The notes under the pieces were generated by a model. That model was not told the DNA's origin. It was given only the letters and a program-made list of their open reading frames with translations, and searched no databases. The translations under genes and the position numbers were made by a program. 64,000 nt of DNA, taken from Acidovorax sp. GTDB lineage: Bacteria > Pseudomonadota > Gammaproteobacteria > Burkholderiales > Burkholderiaceae_C. Shown here piece by piece: positions 57,637-64,000 of this stretch (within the stretch, counting starts at the first letter, position 1; each line of letters begins with the position of its first letter). The stretch is from assembly GCF_027492855.1 (NCBI RefSeq), contig NZ_JAPUDY010000099.1:124001-188000 (forward strand). The letters are read 5' to 3'.

Positions 57637-58572
57637 TCAGGCGTTGTGCAGCACGTCCCCCTCGCGGGTGGCCGCACCCGAGCGCACCAGCTCGTCGGCC
57701 AGGCTGGCCAGCCATTCGGCTTCGGTCCGGTCGCCAAAGTGGCGCGCCTGCAGCATGCCGAAATAAGGCGTGGCCTGCGCCCAGGCGGCCAGGTCTGCCA
57801 GGCTGATCTGCTGCCACTCCAGCAGCTTGTACTTGAGTAGCACCTTGGCCGCATAGAGCGCGTGTTTGGACGGGTTGCGCACAAAACCATCGAGGCGGCG
57901 GCGTGCGCCCTCTATGGCGCGGGACGCATCGGCAAACACCGGTCCATGGCCGGGGATCACCACCTGTGGGGCGAGCTTTTCGATCACGTCCAGCGTGGCG
58001 GCCACATCGGCAAAGGCGTCTTCCCCCTCCAGCTCGGGGAACACCACACCAAAGCCGTGTTCCCACAGCGCGTCGGCCGAGATCAGCACACGGCCCTGGG
58101 GCTCGAACAACACCACCGAATGCGGGTCATGGCCCGGCGCTGCGTGCACCTGCCAGGGCTTGTCGCCCAGCAGCACGCTGGAGCCAGGCATGAGCAGGCT
58201 GTCAAAGCGGAACTGCGGGCATTCCTGGCCGGTGGGCGTGTAGCTCAGGGCATACGGGTCCCAGTGGCGCACGTGGGGGGCTTGCCCTGGCGGGATGGCC
58301 GTGAGCACGGTGGGCCAGGCGCGCTGCAGCGCCGCGTTGCCGCCGCAGTGGTCGCTGTGCAAGTGGGTGTTGAGCACATGGTCCAGCGGCCGGCCTTGCA
58401 GGCAGCCGGCCACCAGGTCCACGGTTTGCGCGGCATGGCTGCAGTAGCCCGTGTCCACCAGGGCCGTGTCATGGCGGCCCATGAACAGGATGTTGTTGGC
58501 AGACAACCAGCCGCGCTCAAGGACGGTGATTTCTGGCGGCAGAAGGTCGTGGGGCGCGGGCTCTGTGGACAT
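57637..58572 (-). CDS. MBL-fold metallo-hydrolase
   Basis: A 311-residue protein with the MBL signature HLHSDHCGG and the second-site motif PGHDPHS, then ISADALWE and VIPGHGPVF. It belongs to the general metallo-beta-lactamase-fold hydrolases that act on thioesters, glyoxalase-type or other substrates; the exact substrate is not readable. ATG 58572 is chosen. It lies 15 bases downstream of the fadD stop, on the same strand, so they are co-transcribed. Confidence 0.87.
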   Translation of the reverse strand: MSTEPAPHDLLPPEITVLERGWLSANNILFMGRHDTALVDTGYCSHAAQTVDLVAGCLQGRPLDHVLNTHLHSDHCGGNAALQRAWPTVLTAIPPGQAPHVRHWDPYALSYTPTGQECPQFRFDSLLMPGSSVLLGDKPWQVHAAPGHDPHSVVLFEPQGRVLISADALWEHGFGVVFPELEGEDAFADVAATLDVIEKLAPQVVIPGHGPVFADASRAIEGARRRLDGFVRNPSKHALYAAKVLLKYKLLEWQQISLADLAAWAQATPYFGMLQARHFGDRTEAEWLASLADELVRSGAATREGDVLHNA

Positions 58573-58587
58573 CGGCACGTCGGGTTG

Positions 58588-60276
58588 TCAGGCGGTGGGC
58601 GAGCGAAGCTCGCGCCGCAGGATCTTGCCCACGTTGCTCTTGGGCAGCTCGTCGCGGAACTCGATGTACTTGGGGCGCTTGTAGCCGGTGAGGTTTTCTT
58701 GGCAGTACCGGGCCACGTCGTCCTCGCTGAGGGCGGGGTCGCTCTTGATGATGAACACCTTGATCGTCTCGCCCTGCTTTTCGTCGGGGATGCCGATGGC
58801 CGCGCATTCCACCACACCAGGGCACAGGCTGATGACCTGCTCCAGCTCGTTGGGGAACACGTTGAAGCCGCTCACCAGGATCATGTCCTTCTTGCGGTCA
58901 ATGATGCGGGTGTAGCCCTGCGCGTCCATGATGCCGATGTCGCCCGTGCGCATGAAGCCGTCGGCGGTGAAGGCCTTGGCGTTTTCTTCGGGTTGGTTGT
59001 AGTAGCCCGCCATCACGTTGGGGCCGCGGATGCAGATCTCGCCCGACTCGCCCTGGGCCAGGCTGTTGCCTTCGTCGTCCTTGATGGCGATGTCGATACT
59101 CGGCAGCGGCAGGCCGATGTTGCCGCTGAACGCGGTGTTGGTCACCGGGTTGTTGGTGCCGATGGCGCAGGTCTCGCTCATGCCCCAGCCTTCGATCATG
59201 GTGCTGCCCGTCACCTTCTGCCATTGCTGGGCCGTGCCTTCGCTCGCAGCCATGCCGCCCGCTTGCGATACGCACAGGTGCGAGAAGTCAAGCGCCTTGA
59301 ACTGCGGGTTCTGCAGCAGTGCGTTGAACAAGGTGTTCACGGCGGGCAGCATGTGGAAGGGGCGTTTCTTGAGCTCGGCCACGAACTTCGGAATGTCGCG
59401 CGGGTTGGGGATCAGCGTCATGCTGGAGCCCTGGCGGATGGCCAGCAGGCACAGCGTGAGCGCGAAGATGTGGTACAGCGGCAGCGCTGCGATGCTGTTG
59501 GCTTTGCTCAGGTCGCCCACCTTGGCCAGCGCCGGCGTGAACCAGGCCTCGGCCTGCAGCGTGGCAGCCACGATGTTGCGGTGGGTGAGCACCGCGCCCT
59601 TCGACAGCCCCGTGGTGCCGCCCGTGTACTGCAAAAAGGCAATGGAGTCGAGCGTGGCCTGGCTGGGCGCCAGCGACTTGTGCTCGCCCAGCGACAGGGC
59701 CTTTTTGAAGGTGACGACCTTGCGGCCATCAGACAGTGGCAGATCGTAGGCGGGCACCATCTTGGCGAGGTGGCGCACCGCGAAGGTGATCCATTTGCCG
59801 AACCAGAAGCCCAGCAGGTCGCCCATGGATGCCATCACCACATGCTTGACGGCCGTGTGCTCGATCACGTCGGCCAGCGTGTGCGCAAAGTTCTCCAGGA
59901 TCACGATGGCCGTGGCGCCCGAGTCCTTGAGCTGGTGCTCCAGCTCGCGGGCGGTGTACAGCGGGTTCACGTTCACGCAGGTGTAGCCCGCGCGCAGCAC
60001 GGCGGCCATGGTCACGCCAAACTGCGGGACGTTGGGCAGCATGATGGCCACGCGCGCGCCGGGGGCCAGGCCCAGGCTTTGCAGATAGGCGCCCAGGGCG
60101 GCCGAGCGGCGTTCCAGCTCGCCATATGTCATCCACTGGTCCATGCAGACCGAAAACGGGCTCTTTGCGTGCTTGCGGAACGATTCTTCCAGCAAGTGGG
60201 CCACAGAGCGATATTGCTCGGGCTGCACGTCGTGCGGTACGCCCGGGGGGTAGCTCTTGAGCCAGATCTTTTCCAT
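58588..60276 (-). CDS. fadD: long-chain fatty-acid CoA ligase
   Basis: A 562-residue acyl-CoA synthetase with ATP/AMP motif LQYTGGTTGLSKGA, the GWGMSETCA motif, YTRIIDRKKDMILVSGFNVFPNELE and the C-terminal Lys in KSNVGKILRRELR. It activates long-chain fatty acids for beta-oxidation. Length matches FadD (about 561). The start MEKIWLKSYPPGVPHDV is standard. It probably co-transcribes with the MBL hydrolase gene downstream. Confidence 0.95.
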   Translation of the reverse strand: MEKIWLKSYPPGVPHDVQPEQYRSVAHLLEESFRKHAKSPFSVCMDQWMTYGELERRSAALGAYLQSLGLAPGARVAIMLPNVPQFGVTMAAVLRAGYTCVNVNPLYTARELEHQLKDSGATAIVILENFAHTLADVIEHTAVKHVVMASMGDLLGFWFGKWITFAVRHLAKMVPAYDLPLSDGRKVVTFKKALSLGEHKSLAPSQATLDSIAFLQYTGGTTGLSKGAVLTHRNIVAATLQAEAWFTPALAKVGDLSKANSIAALPLYHIFALTLCLLAIRQGSSMTLIPNPRDIPKFVAELKKRPFHMLPAVNTLFNALLQNPQFKALDFSHLCVSQAGGMAASEGTAQQWQKVTGSTMIEGWGMSETCAIGTNNPVTNTAFSGNIGLPLPSIDIAIKDDEGNSLAQGESGEICIRGPNVMAGYYNQPEENAKAFTADGFMRTGDIGIMDAQGYTRIIDRKKDMILVSGFNVFPNELEQVISLCPGVVECAAIGIPDEKQGETIKVFIIKSDPALSEDDVARYCQENLTGYKRPKYIEFRDELPKSNVGKILRRELRSPTA

Positions 60277-60355
60277 GCGCGTGTTTCCTTAGCTTGGCGT
60301 GTGTTTGCCAGTTGATGGGTGGGCACAGATTGTGGAAGCAGCGGGGCGTGTGGGG

Positions 60356-61111
60356 CTATCGGGCTTGTCCTAGGGTGTGGGCCAGTTGGGTCCCGCAGGT
60401 GACATTGTCGGCATCAAACAACAGATCGATCAGGGCCTGCTCGCGCTGTTCGATGACCCCCAGGAACTGCTCCACCCCGCCGCGCTGGCGCGCAAGCTGG
60501 CCGAAGGTGTCGAACCCGGCCTCCAGAAACTTCTGCAGCGCCCCCATGCCGGCGGCGTGGGCGGGGCTACGCATCATGCGCAGCATCATCCGCAGGCCGG
60601 GCGTGCGGGTCAGGCGCGCCAGGTCGGTGCCCATGGCCAGCACCCGCTCCAGTTGCTGCTGGCGCGCGCTGCGCTGGCCCACCGCGCGCCAGGTGGCGGC
60701 GTAGCGGGTGGCGTCGTCAGTCTGCGTGCCCTGTTGTTGCTGGTGCAGTTGCAGCCAGGCGCGGCCCATGGCCTGGTCCAGCCCTTCGGTTTGTGCATGC
60801 AGCACGGCAAGGGCCACGGCGGTGGCCACCACGGACTCGGGAAACACGGTTTGCAGCGTGCCCGCGATGCGGCCAAACTGTTGGTCGCGCTCGGTGTAGT
60901 CAGAGGCGCTGTACAGCTCTTCCAGAAAGAACCGGGCGGCGGGGCCGAACGCTGGCGAGCCCAGCAGGTCGGCGTAGGTGCCCCGAAAGCGCTGTGCCTG
61001 CAAGGCCTTGACGCTGCCCACAGCCGCGCCCAGCGCGGCGTCGCCCGTGCGGTGCAGGCGCAGGGCTGTCACGTCGGCGATGCAGTCGCGGATGGTCTGG
61101 GCGGCATCCAT
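60356..61111 (-). CDS. conserved hypothetical protein (FFLEELY motif)
   Basis: A 251-residue, helix-rich soluble protein: MDAAQTIRDCIADVTALRLHRTGDAALGAAVGSVKALQAQRFRGTYADLLGSPAFGPAARFFLEELYSASDYTERDQQF. The FFLEELY segment recurs in uncharacterised proteobacterial proteins, and I know of no assigned function. Single gene; the starts of this gene and the divergent hydrolase lie 64 bases apart. ATG 61111 is used. Confidence 0.75.
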   Translation of the reverse strand: MDAAQTIRDCIADVTALRLHRTGDAALGAAVGSVKALQAQRFRGTYADLLGSPAFGPAARFFLEELYSASDYTERDQQFGRIAGTLQTVFPESVVATAVALAVLHAQTEGLDQAMGRAWLQLHQQQQGTQTDDATRYAATWRAVGQRSARQQQLERVLAMGTDLARLTRTPGLRMMLRMMRSPAHAAGMGALQKFLEAGFDTFGQLARQRGGVEQFLGVIEQREQALIDLLFDADNVTCGTQLAHTLGQAR

Positions 61112-61175
61112 GGGCAGTTTCCTTTCGGGCCGCACAATGCGGCTTGCTGAATTACAACATCTGCACTCCACCACC

Positions 61176-62072
61176 ATGATTGCGCGCTGGCAACGAATCT
61201 CTGTTCTCTTGATCTTGCTGGCCATGGCTGTCTGGCTGGCCTGGCAATGGCCGCAGTCCCCCGTGTGTGCCGTGCTGGGGGCGCTGCTGCCGCTGGCCCT
61301 CTACCTGCTGGTGATGGCTGTGCAGTTCGGGCTCATGCACACCGTCAACCGCGCGGACCCTGCGCCCCGCGCCCGCCTTGCACAGGTGCTGGCCGCCTGG
61401 TGGGCCGAGGTGAGCACGGGGCTGGCCGTGTTCTGCTGGCGCCAGCCGTTTCTCAGCCGCTCAGTGCCCGACTGGCTGCCCGCCCAGCCCACCGGCCAGC
61501 GCGGCGTGGTGCTGGTGCATGGTTTCATGTGCAACCGGGGGCTCTGGCTGCCCTGGTTTGCGCGCCTGCAGGGCGCGGGCCATGCCTATGTGGCGGTGAA
61601 CCTGGAGCCGGTGCTGGGCTCCATCGACGCCTATGCCAGCACTGTTGAAGACGCGGTGCAGCGCGTGACGGCCGCCACGGGCATGGCCCCCGTGCTGCTG
61701 TGCCACAGCATGGGCGGGCTGGCGGCGCGGGCCTGGCTGCGGGCTTATCAGGCGGATGGGCGGGTGCACCGGGTGCTGACGCTGGGCACGCCGCACGCAG
61801 GCACCTGGCCGGGGCGTTTCAGCAGTGCGGTGAATGGGCAGCAGATGAGCCTGGCGGGGGAGTGGGTGCTGACGCTGCGGCGGGACGAGCCCGCAGGGCG
61901 GGCCGCGCTGTTCACCTGCTGGTATTCCAACTGCGACAACATCGTTTTTCCCACCAGCACGGCGGCCTTGCTTGGGGCGGACAACCGCCTGGTGCAAGGT
62001 GTGGCGCATGTGGAGATGGCGTTTGACCCCCAAGTGATGGAGGCATGTATGCGGGAGATAGGGCGGGACTGA
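61176..62072 (+). CDS. alpha/beta hydrolase (lipase/esterase-like) with N-terminal membrane segments
   Basis: A 298-residue protein with two hydrophobic helices (VLLILLAMAVWLAWQW and LGALLPLALYLLVMAVQF) and then an alpha/beta hydrolase: oxyanion-hole VLVHGFMCNRGLW, nucleophile VLLCHSMGGLAARA, and an acid and His in NCDNIVFPTSTA and GVAHVEM. It is likely membrane-bound. The substrate may be acyl-glycerol or acyl-CoA; not decided. ATG 61176 chosen. A palindromic element follows the stop. Confidence 0.83.
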   Translation: MIARWQRISVLLILLAMAVWLAWQWPQSPVCAVLGALLPLALYLLVMAVQFGLMHTVNRADPAPRARLAQVLAAWWAEVSTGLAVFCWRQPFLSRSVPDWLPAQPTGQRGVVLVHGFMCNRGLWLPWFARLQGAGHAYVAVNLEPVLGSIDAYASTVEDAVQRVTAATGMAPVLLCHSMGGLAARAWLRAYQADGRVHRVLTLGTPHAGTWPGRFSSAVNGQQMSLAGEWVLTLRRDEPAGRAALFTCWYSNCDNIVFPTSTAALLGADNRLVQGVAHVEMAFDPQVMEACMREIGRD

Positions 62073-62073
62073 T

Positions 62074-62140
62074 TTTTGATAAAAAGTGCCGGTGGCGCTT
62101 ATATATCAAGCGCTAGAAGCTATTGTTTTGATAGCAATTG
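62074..62140. repeat. palindromic element copy 12 (between the hydrolase and GntR genes)
   Basis: TTTGATAAAAAGTGCCGGTG, GCGCTTATATATCAAGCGCT, AGAAGCTATTGTTTTGATAG, then CAATTG. It lies between convergent genes, two bases after the hydrolase stop. Confidence 0.85.
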
Positions 62141-62156
62141 CTGCCGCCGCTGAGGA

Positions 62157-62876
62157 TCACGGCTTCAGGTCGATTTCCATGCGCACGAAATCGCCCCGGT
62201 AGGTGACTTCGCCCAGATAGATCACCCGCTGCTCTGGGCCGGTGAAGACGCGCCGCACTTCCGCCACCGGCGCGTTCACCTTGACTCCAAGGTGCCTGGC
62301 CACCTCGACATCGGCGGTCGAGATCGTCAGCACCTGGCGGGCCGAGACGATGTCGACCGAGGGCATGCCCATCAGGATGGGAATGACGGTCTCCTTGCGA
62401 AAGCGCGCAGGGTGCTTGGCGAAGATGGCGGCGTCCAGGTAGATGTTGATGATGCAGTAAGGCTGGCCGTTGCGGCTGTGAATGCGGCGCATGAAGACAT
62501 ACTTGTCGGCCGCAACGCCGTCGTCTTCCGTCAGCAGGGGGCTGCGCGTCGATTCGTCGATGTTGAGAATCGCCGGGTGCGTGTCGCGATAGACGCTGGC
62601 CAGGTTCTCGAGCGAGGTCTCGACCCGCAGCCACCGGTTGTCCTGCGGAGCGCCCGTCACGAAGGTGCCACGGCCCCGTTGTGGCGACACCAAACCGTCC
62701 CGCGTGAGCCTGTCGATCGCCTGGCGCACGGTGACCTTGGCCACGTGGAACTCGTCCACCAGCTCGTCCAGCGACGGCAGCTTGTCTCCGTTTTTCCAGA
62801 CGCCCTTCAGAATCCGCTGGCGAAAGAGATCCGAGAGCTGGACGTACAGCGGAGCGTGGGCGGTATCGAAGATCAT
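62157..62876 (-). CDS. GntR-family (HutC/UTRA) transcriptional regulator
   Basis: A 239-residue regulator. The winged helix is MIFDTAHAPLYVQLSDLFRQRILKGVWKNGDKLPSLDELVDEFHVAKVTVRQAIDRLTRDGLVSPQRGRGTFV, and the C-terminal UTRA domain (about 90-235) should bind a small effector. It lies 27 bases downstream of the GMC oxidoreductase stop on the same strand, so it may regulate that gene and others beyond the window edge. Start: ATG 62876, the first in-frame codon fitting GntR N termini. Confidence 0.9.
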   Translation of the reverse strand: MIFDTAHAPLYVQLSDLFRQRILKGVWKNGDKLPSLDELVDEFHVAKVTVRQAIDRLTRDGLVSPQRGRGTFVTGAPQDNRWLRVETSLENLASVYRDTHPAILNIDESTRSPLLTEDDGVAADKYVFMRRIHSRNGQPYCIINIYLDAAIFAKHPARFRKETVIPILMGMPSVDIVSARQVLTISTADVEVARHLGVKVNAPVAEVRRVFTGPEQRVIYLGEVTYRGDFVRMEIDLKP

Positions 62877-62903
62877 GGGGCCGGAGTATCCGTCAAGCGA
62901 CGT

Positions 62904-64000
62904 CTAGCGGGTGGAGGATGCATCCTCCAGAATCAGCGCCGCGCCCTTCTCGCCGATCATGATTGAGGCGGCATTGGTGTTGGTGGACACCATGCGGGGC
63001 ATGACTGAAGCGTCCACCACCCTCAGCCGCTCGATGCCACGCACGCGCAGCCGTTCATCGACCACCGACCCGGCGTCGCCGCCCATGCGGCAGGTGCCGA
63101 CCGGGTGGAACACCGTTCCGCCCTTTTCGCGCGCGAACCGCTCCAGCGCGGCGGCGGTCGTCACATCGTTGCCGGGCAGGTATTCCTCGCCGGTCACCAG
63201 GTCGCGAAACGAGGGCTGTGCGTAGATATCACGCAGCATGCGCAGCCCCGCGACCAGAACCTTCGCATCGAGGGGCGCAGTCAGGTAGTTGGAAACGATG
63301 CGCGGCGCGGCCAACGGGTCGCTGCCCGTGATCTCCACGGTGCCGCGCGATTCGGGGCGGCATTGTGTGGCCGATGCCGAGAAACCGGAGAACCGGTGCA
63401 GGGGGTCGCCGGGCTTGTCGACCGACAAGGGCATGACGTTGAAGAGCACATCGGCACGGCCGCCGACCGCATGTTCGGTGCACGCCAGTCCGCCCACCTG
63501 CCCGGCGCCCACCGTGAGCGGCCCCTCGCCCTGGAACAGCCACTGCGCCCCCATCTTCGCCAGGCTGAACGGATTGCGCACCTCGTCGTTGAGCGACATG
63601 CGCCGCTTGAGCTTGACGATGACACGCGCCTGGTAGTGGTCCTGAAGGTTGTGGCCCACCTCGGGGGAGTGCGCTGCAACGGGAATGCCGTGTTTGGCAA
63701 GAAGAGCAGCATCGCCGATGCCGGAGAGTTGCAGCACCTGGGGCGACTGCAGCGCCCCGGCAGCAAGCACCACTTCGGCGTCGGCGCGCGTGCTCATCGG
63801 CTGGCCGTTTTGTACCCACTCGGCGCCCACGGCCCGGCCATTCTCCACAAGAATGCGCGTGACATGGCAGCCGGTTGCAATGGTCAGGTTGGGTCGTGAC
63901 TGCACCGGGCGCAGAAAAGCGGTGGCAGCGTCGGACCGCCACCGGCGGCCCAGCGTCAATTGGTAGGCGCCGACGCCTTCCGACTCTGCACCGTTGAAGT
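62904..64000 (-). CDS. GMC-family oxidoreductase, N-terminal part beyond the window
   Basis: The open frame continues past the right edge, so only the C-terminal ~365 residues are visible. These include EVVLAAGALQSPQVLQLSGIG (GMC signature 2), the active-site His in VFHPVGTCRMG, the second active residue Asn in VSTNTNAASIMIGEKGA, and visible upstream residues FNGAESEGVGAYQLTLG. The FAD-binding N terminus is outside. It is related to, but clearly different from, the GMC gene at 5915. It precedes gntR and may be under its control. Substrate probably an alcohol. Confidence 0.88.
   Translation of the reverse strand, partial: FNGAESEGVGAYQLTLGRRWRSDAATAFLRPVQSRPNLTIATGCHVTRILVENGRAVGAEWVQNGQPMSTRADAEVVLAAGALQSPQVLQLSGIGDAALLAKHGIPVAAHSPEVGHNLQDHYQARVIVKLKRRMSLNDEVRNPFSLAKMGAQWLFQGEGPLTVGAGQVGGLACTEHAVGGRADVLFNVMPLSVDKPGDPLHRFSGFSASATQCRPESRGTVEITGSDPLAAPRIVSNYLTAPLDAKVLVAGLRMLRDIYAQPSFRDLVTGEEYLPGNDVTTAAALERFAREKGGTVFHPVGTCRMGGDAGSVVDERLRVRGIERLRVVDASVMPRMVSTNTNAASIMIGEKGAALILEDASSTR

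Noticed and set aside
57862..60315. 817-residue plus-strand frame opposite the MBL and fadD genes
   Set aside because: Antisense shadow; fadD and the hydrolase have full motifs on the minus strand.

Overview
The window looks like a chromosomal segment of a Comamonadaceae betaproteobacterium, most likely Acidovorax or a close relative. Coding sequence is GC-rich and densely packed. Gene content fits this group: Bug/TctC binding protein, phoH-ybeY, dbpA, amn, a fused otsB-GH15-otsA operon and dgdA/dgdR. A short palindromic repeat of the form GCTGCTAGCGCTTAT..AAGCGCTAGCAGC recurs throughout. The first ~1.2 kb is visibly AT-richer than the rest. No tRNA, rRNA, CRISPR array, prophage or insertion sequence was seen.

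Layout. 1-1362: secreted esterase fragment, PNPOx-like flavoprotein, possible operator and a gene-poor stretch. 1363-5798: Ser/Thr kinase-UspA protein coupled to a metallophosphoesterase, ohrR-ohr peroxide module with a clear operator, and 3-hydroxybutyryl-CoA dehydrogenase. 5915-17013: GMC oxidoreductase, NodIJ-like exporter whose two genes flank purT, two cyclic-di-GMP proteins, AMP nucleosidase and dbpA. 17084-26899: ankyrin and GlcG-like exported proteins, two-component system, CDF exporter, dtd, MFS, TauE-like permease, DoxX, and a divergent Bug/LysR pair. 26930-33443: ybeY-phoH, ruvA and ruvB separated by a secreted protease, and a sterol-desaturase/YhhN fusion. 33560-42480: histidine phosphatase, ttcA, an iron-regulated Tat lipoprotein, folB-SDR, a MidA-like methyltransferase and dgdA-dgdR. 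42508-47068: trehalose operon and trxC. 47074-50864: bufferin-type RiPP operon (bufABCD) divergent from its ECF sigma/NrsF pair. 50902-64000: cca, GST, 5-formyl-THF cyclo-ligase, slt, MBL hydrolase, fadD, a GntR regulator and a truncated GMC oxidoreductase.

Two things stand out. First, 49181-50864 plus 47074-49174 carries a complete bufferin system: precursor peptide, MNIO (DUF692) enzyme, DUF2063 partner and DoxX protein. It faces an ECF sigma factor and an NrsF-type anti-sigma, and both divergent transcripts have the same GTAACC-N16-CGAA promoter, so the module appears self-contained. Second, twelve copies of a roughly 60-nt palindromic element are present. Eight lie directly 3' of a stop codon and may act as terminators. 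Four lie inside genes (cca, an SDR, the desaturase/YhhN fusion, and a half copy in the MidA-like gene). The three full intragenic copies are read in the same frame and give a similar peptide, resembling in principle the Rickettsia palindromic elements.

All calls come from reading the sequence and recalling family motifs; no database search was run. Start codons are my choice, based on ribosome-binding sites and family lengths.
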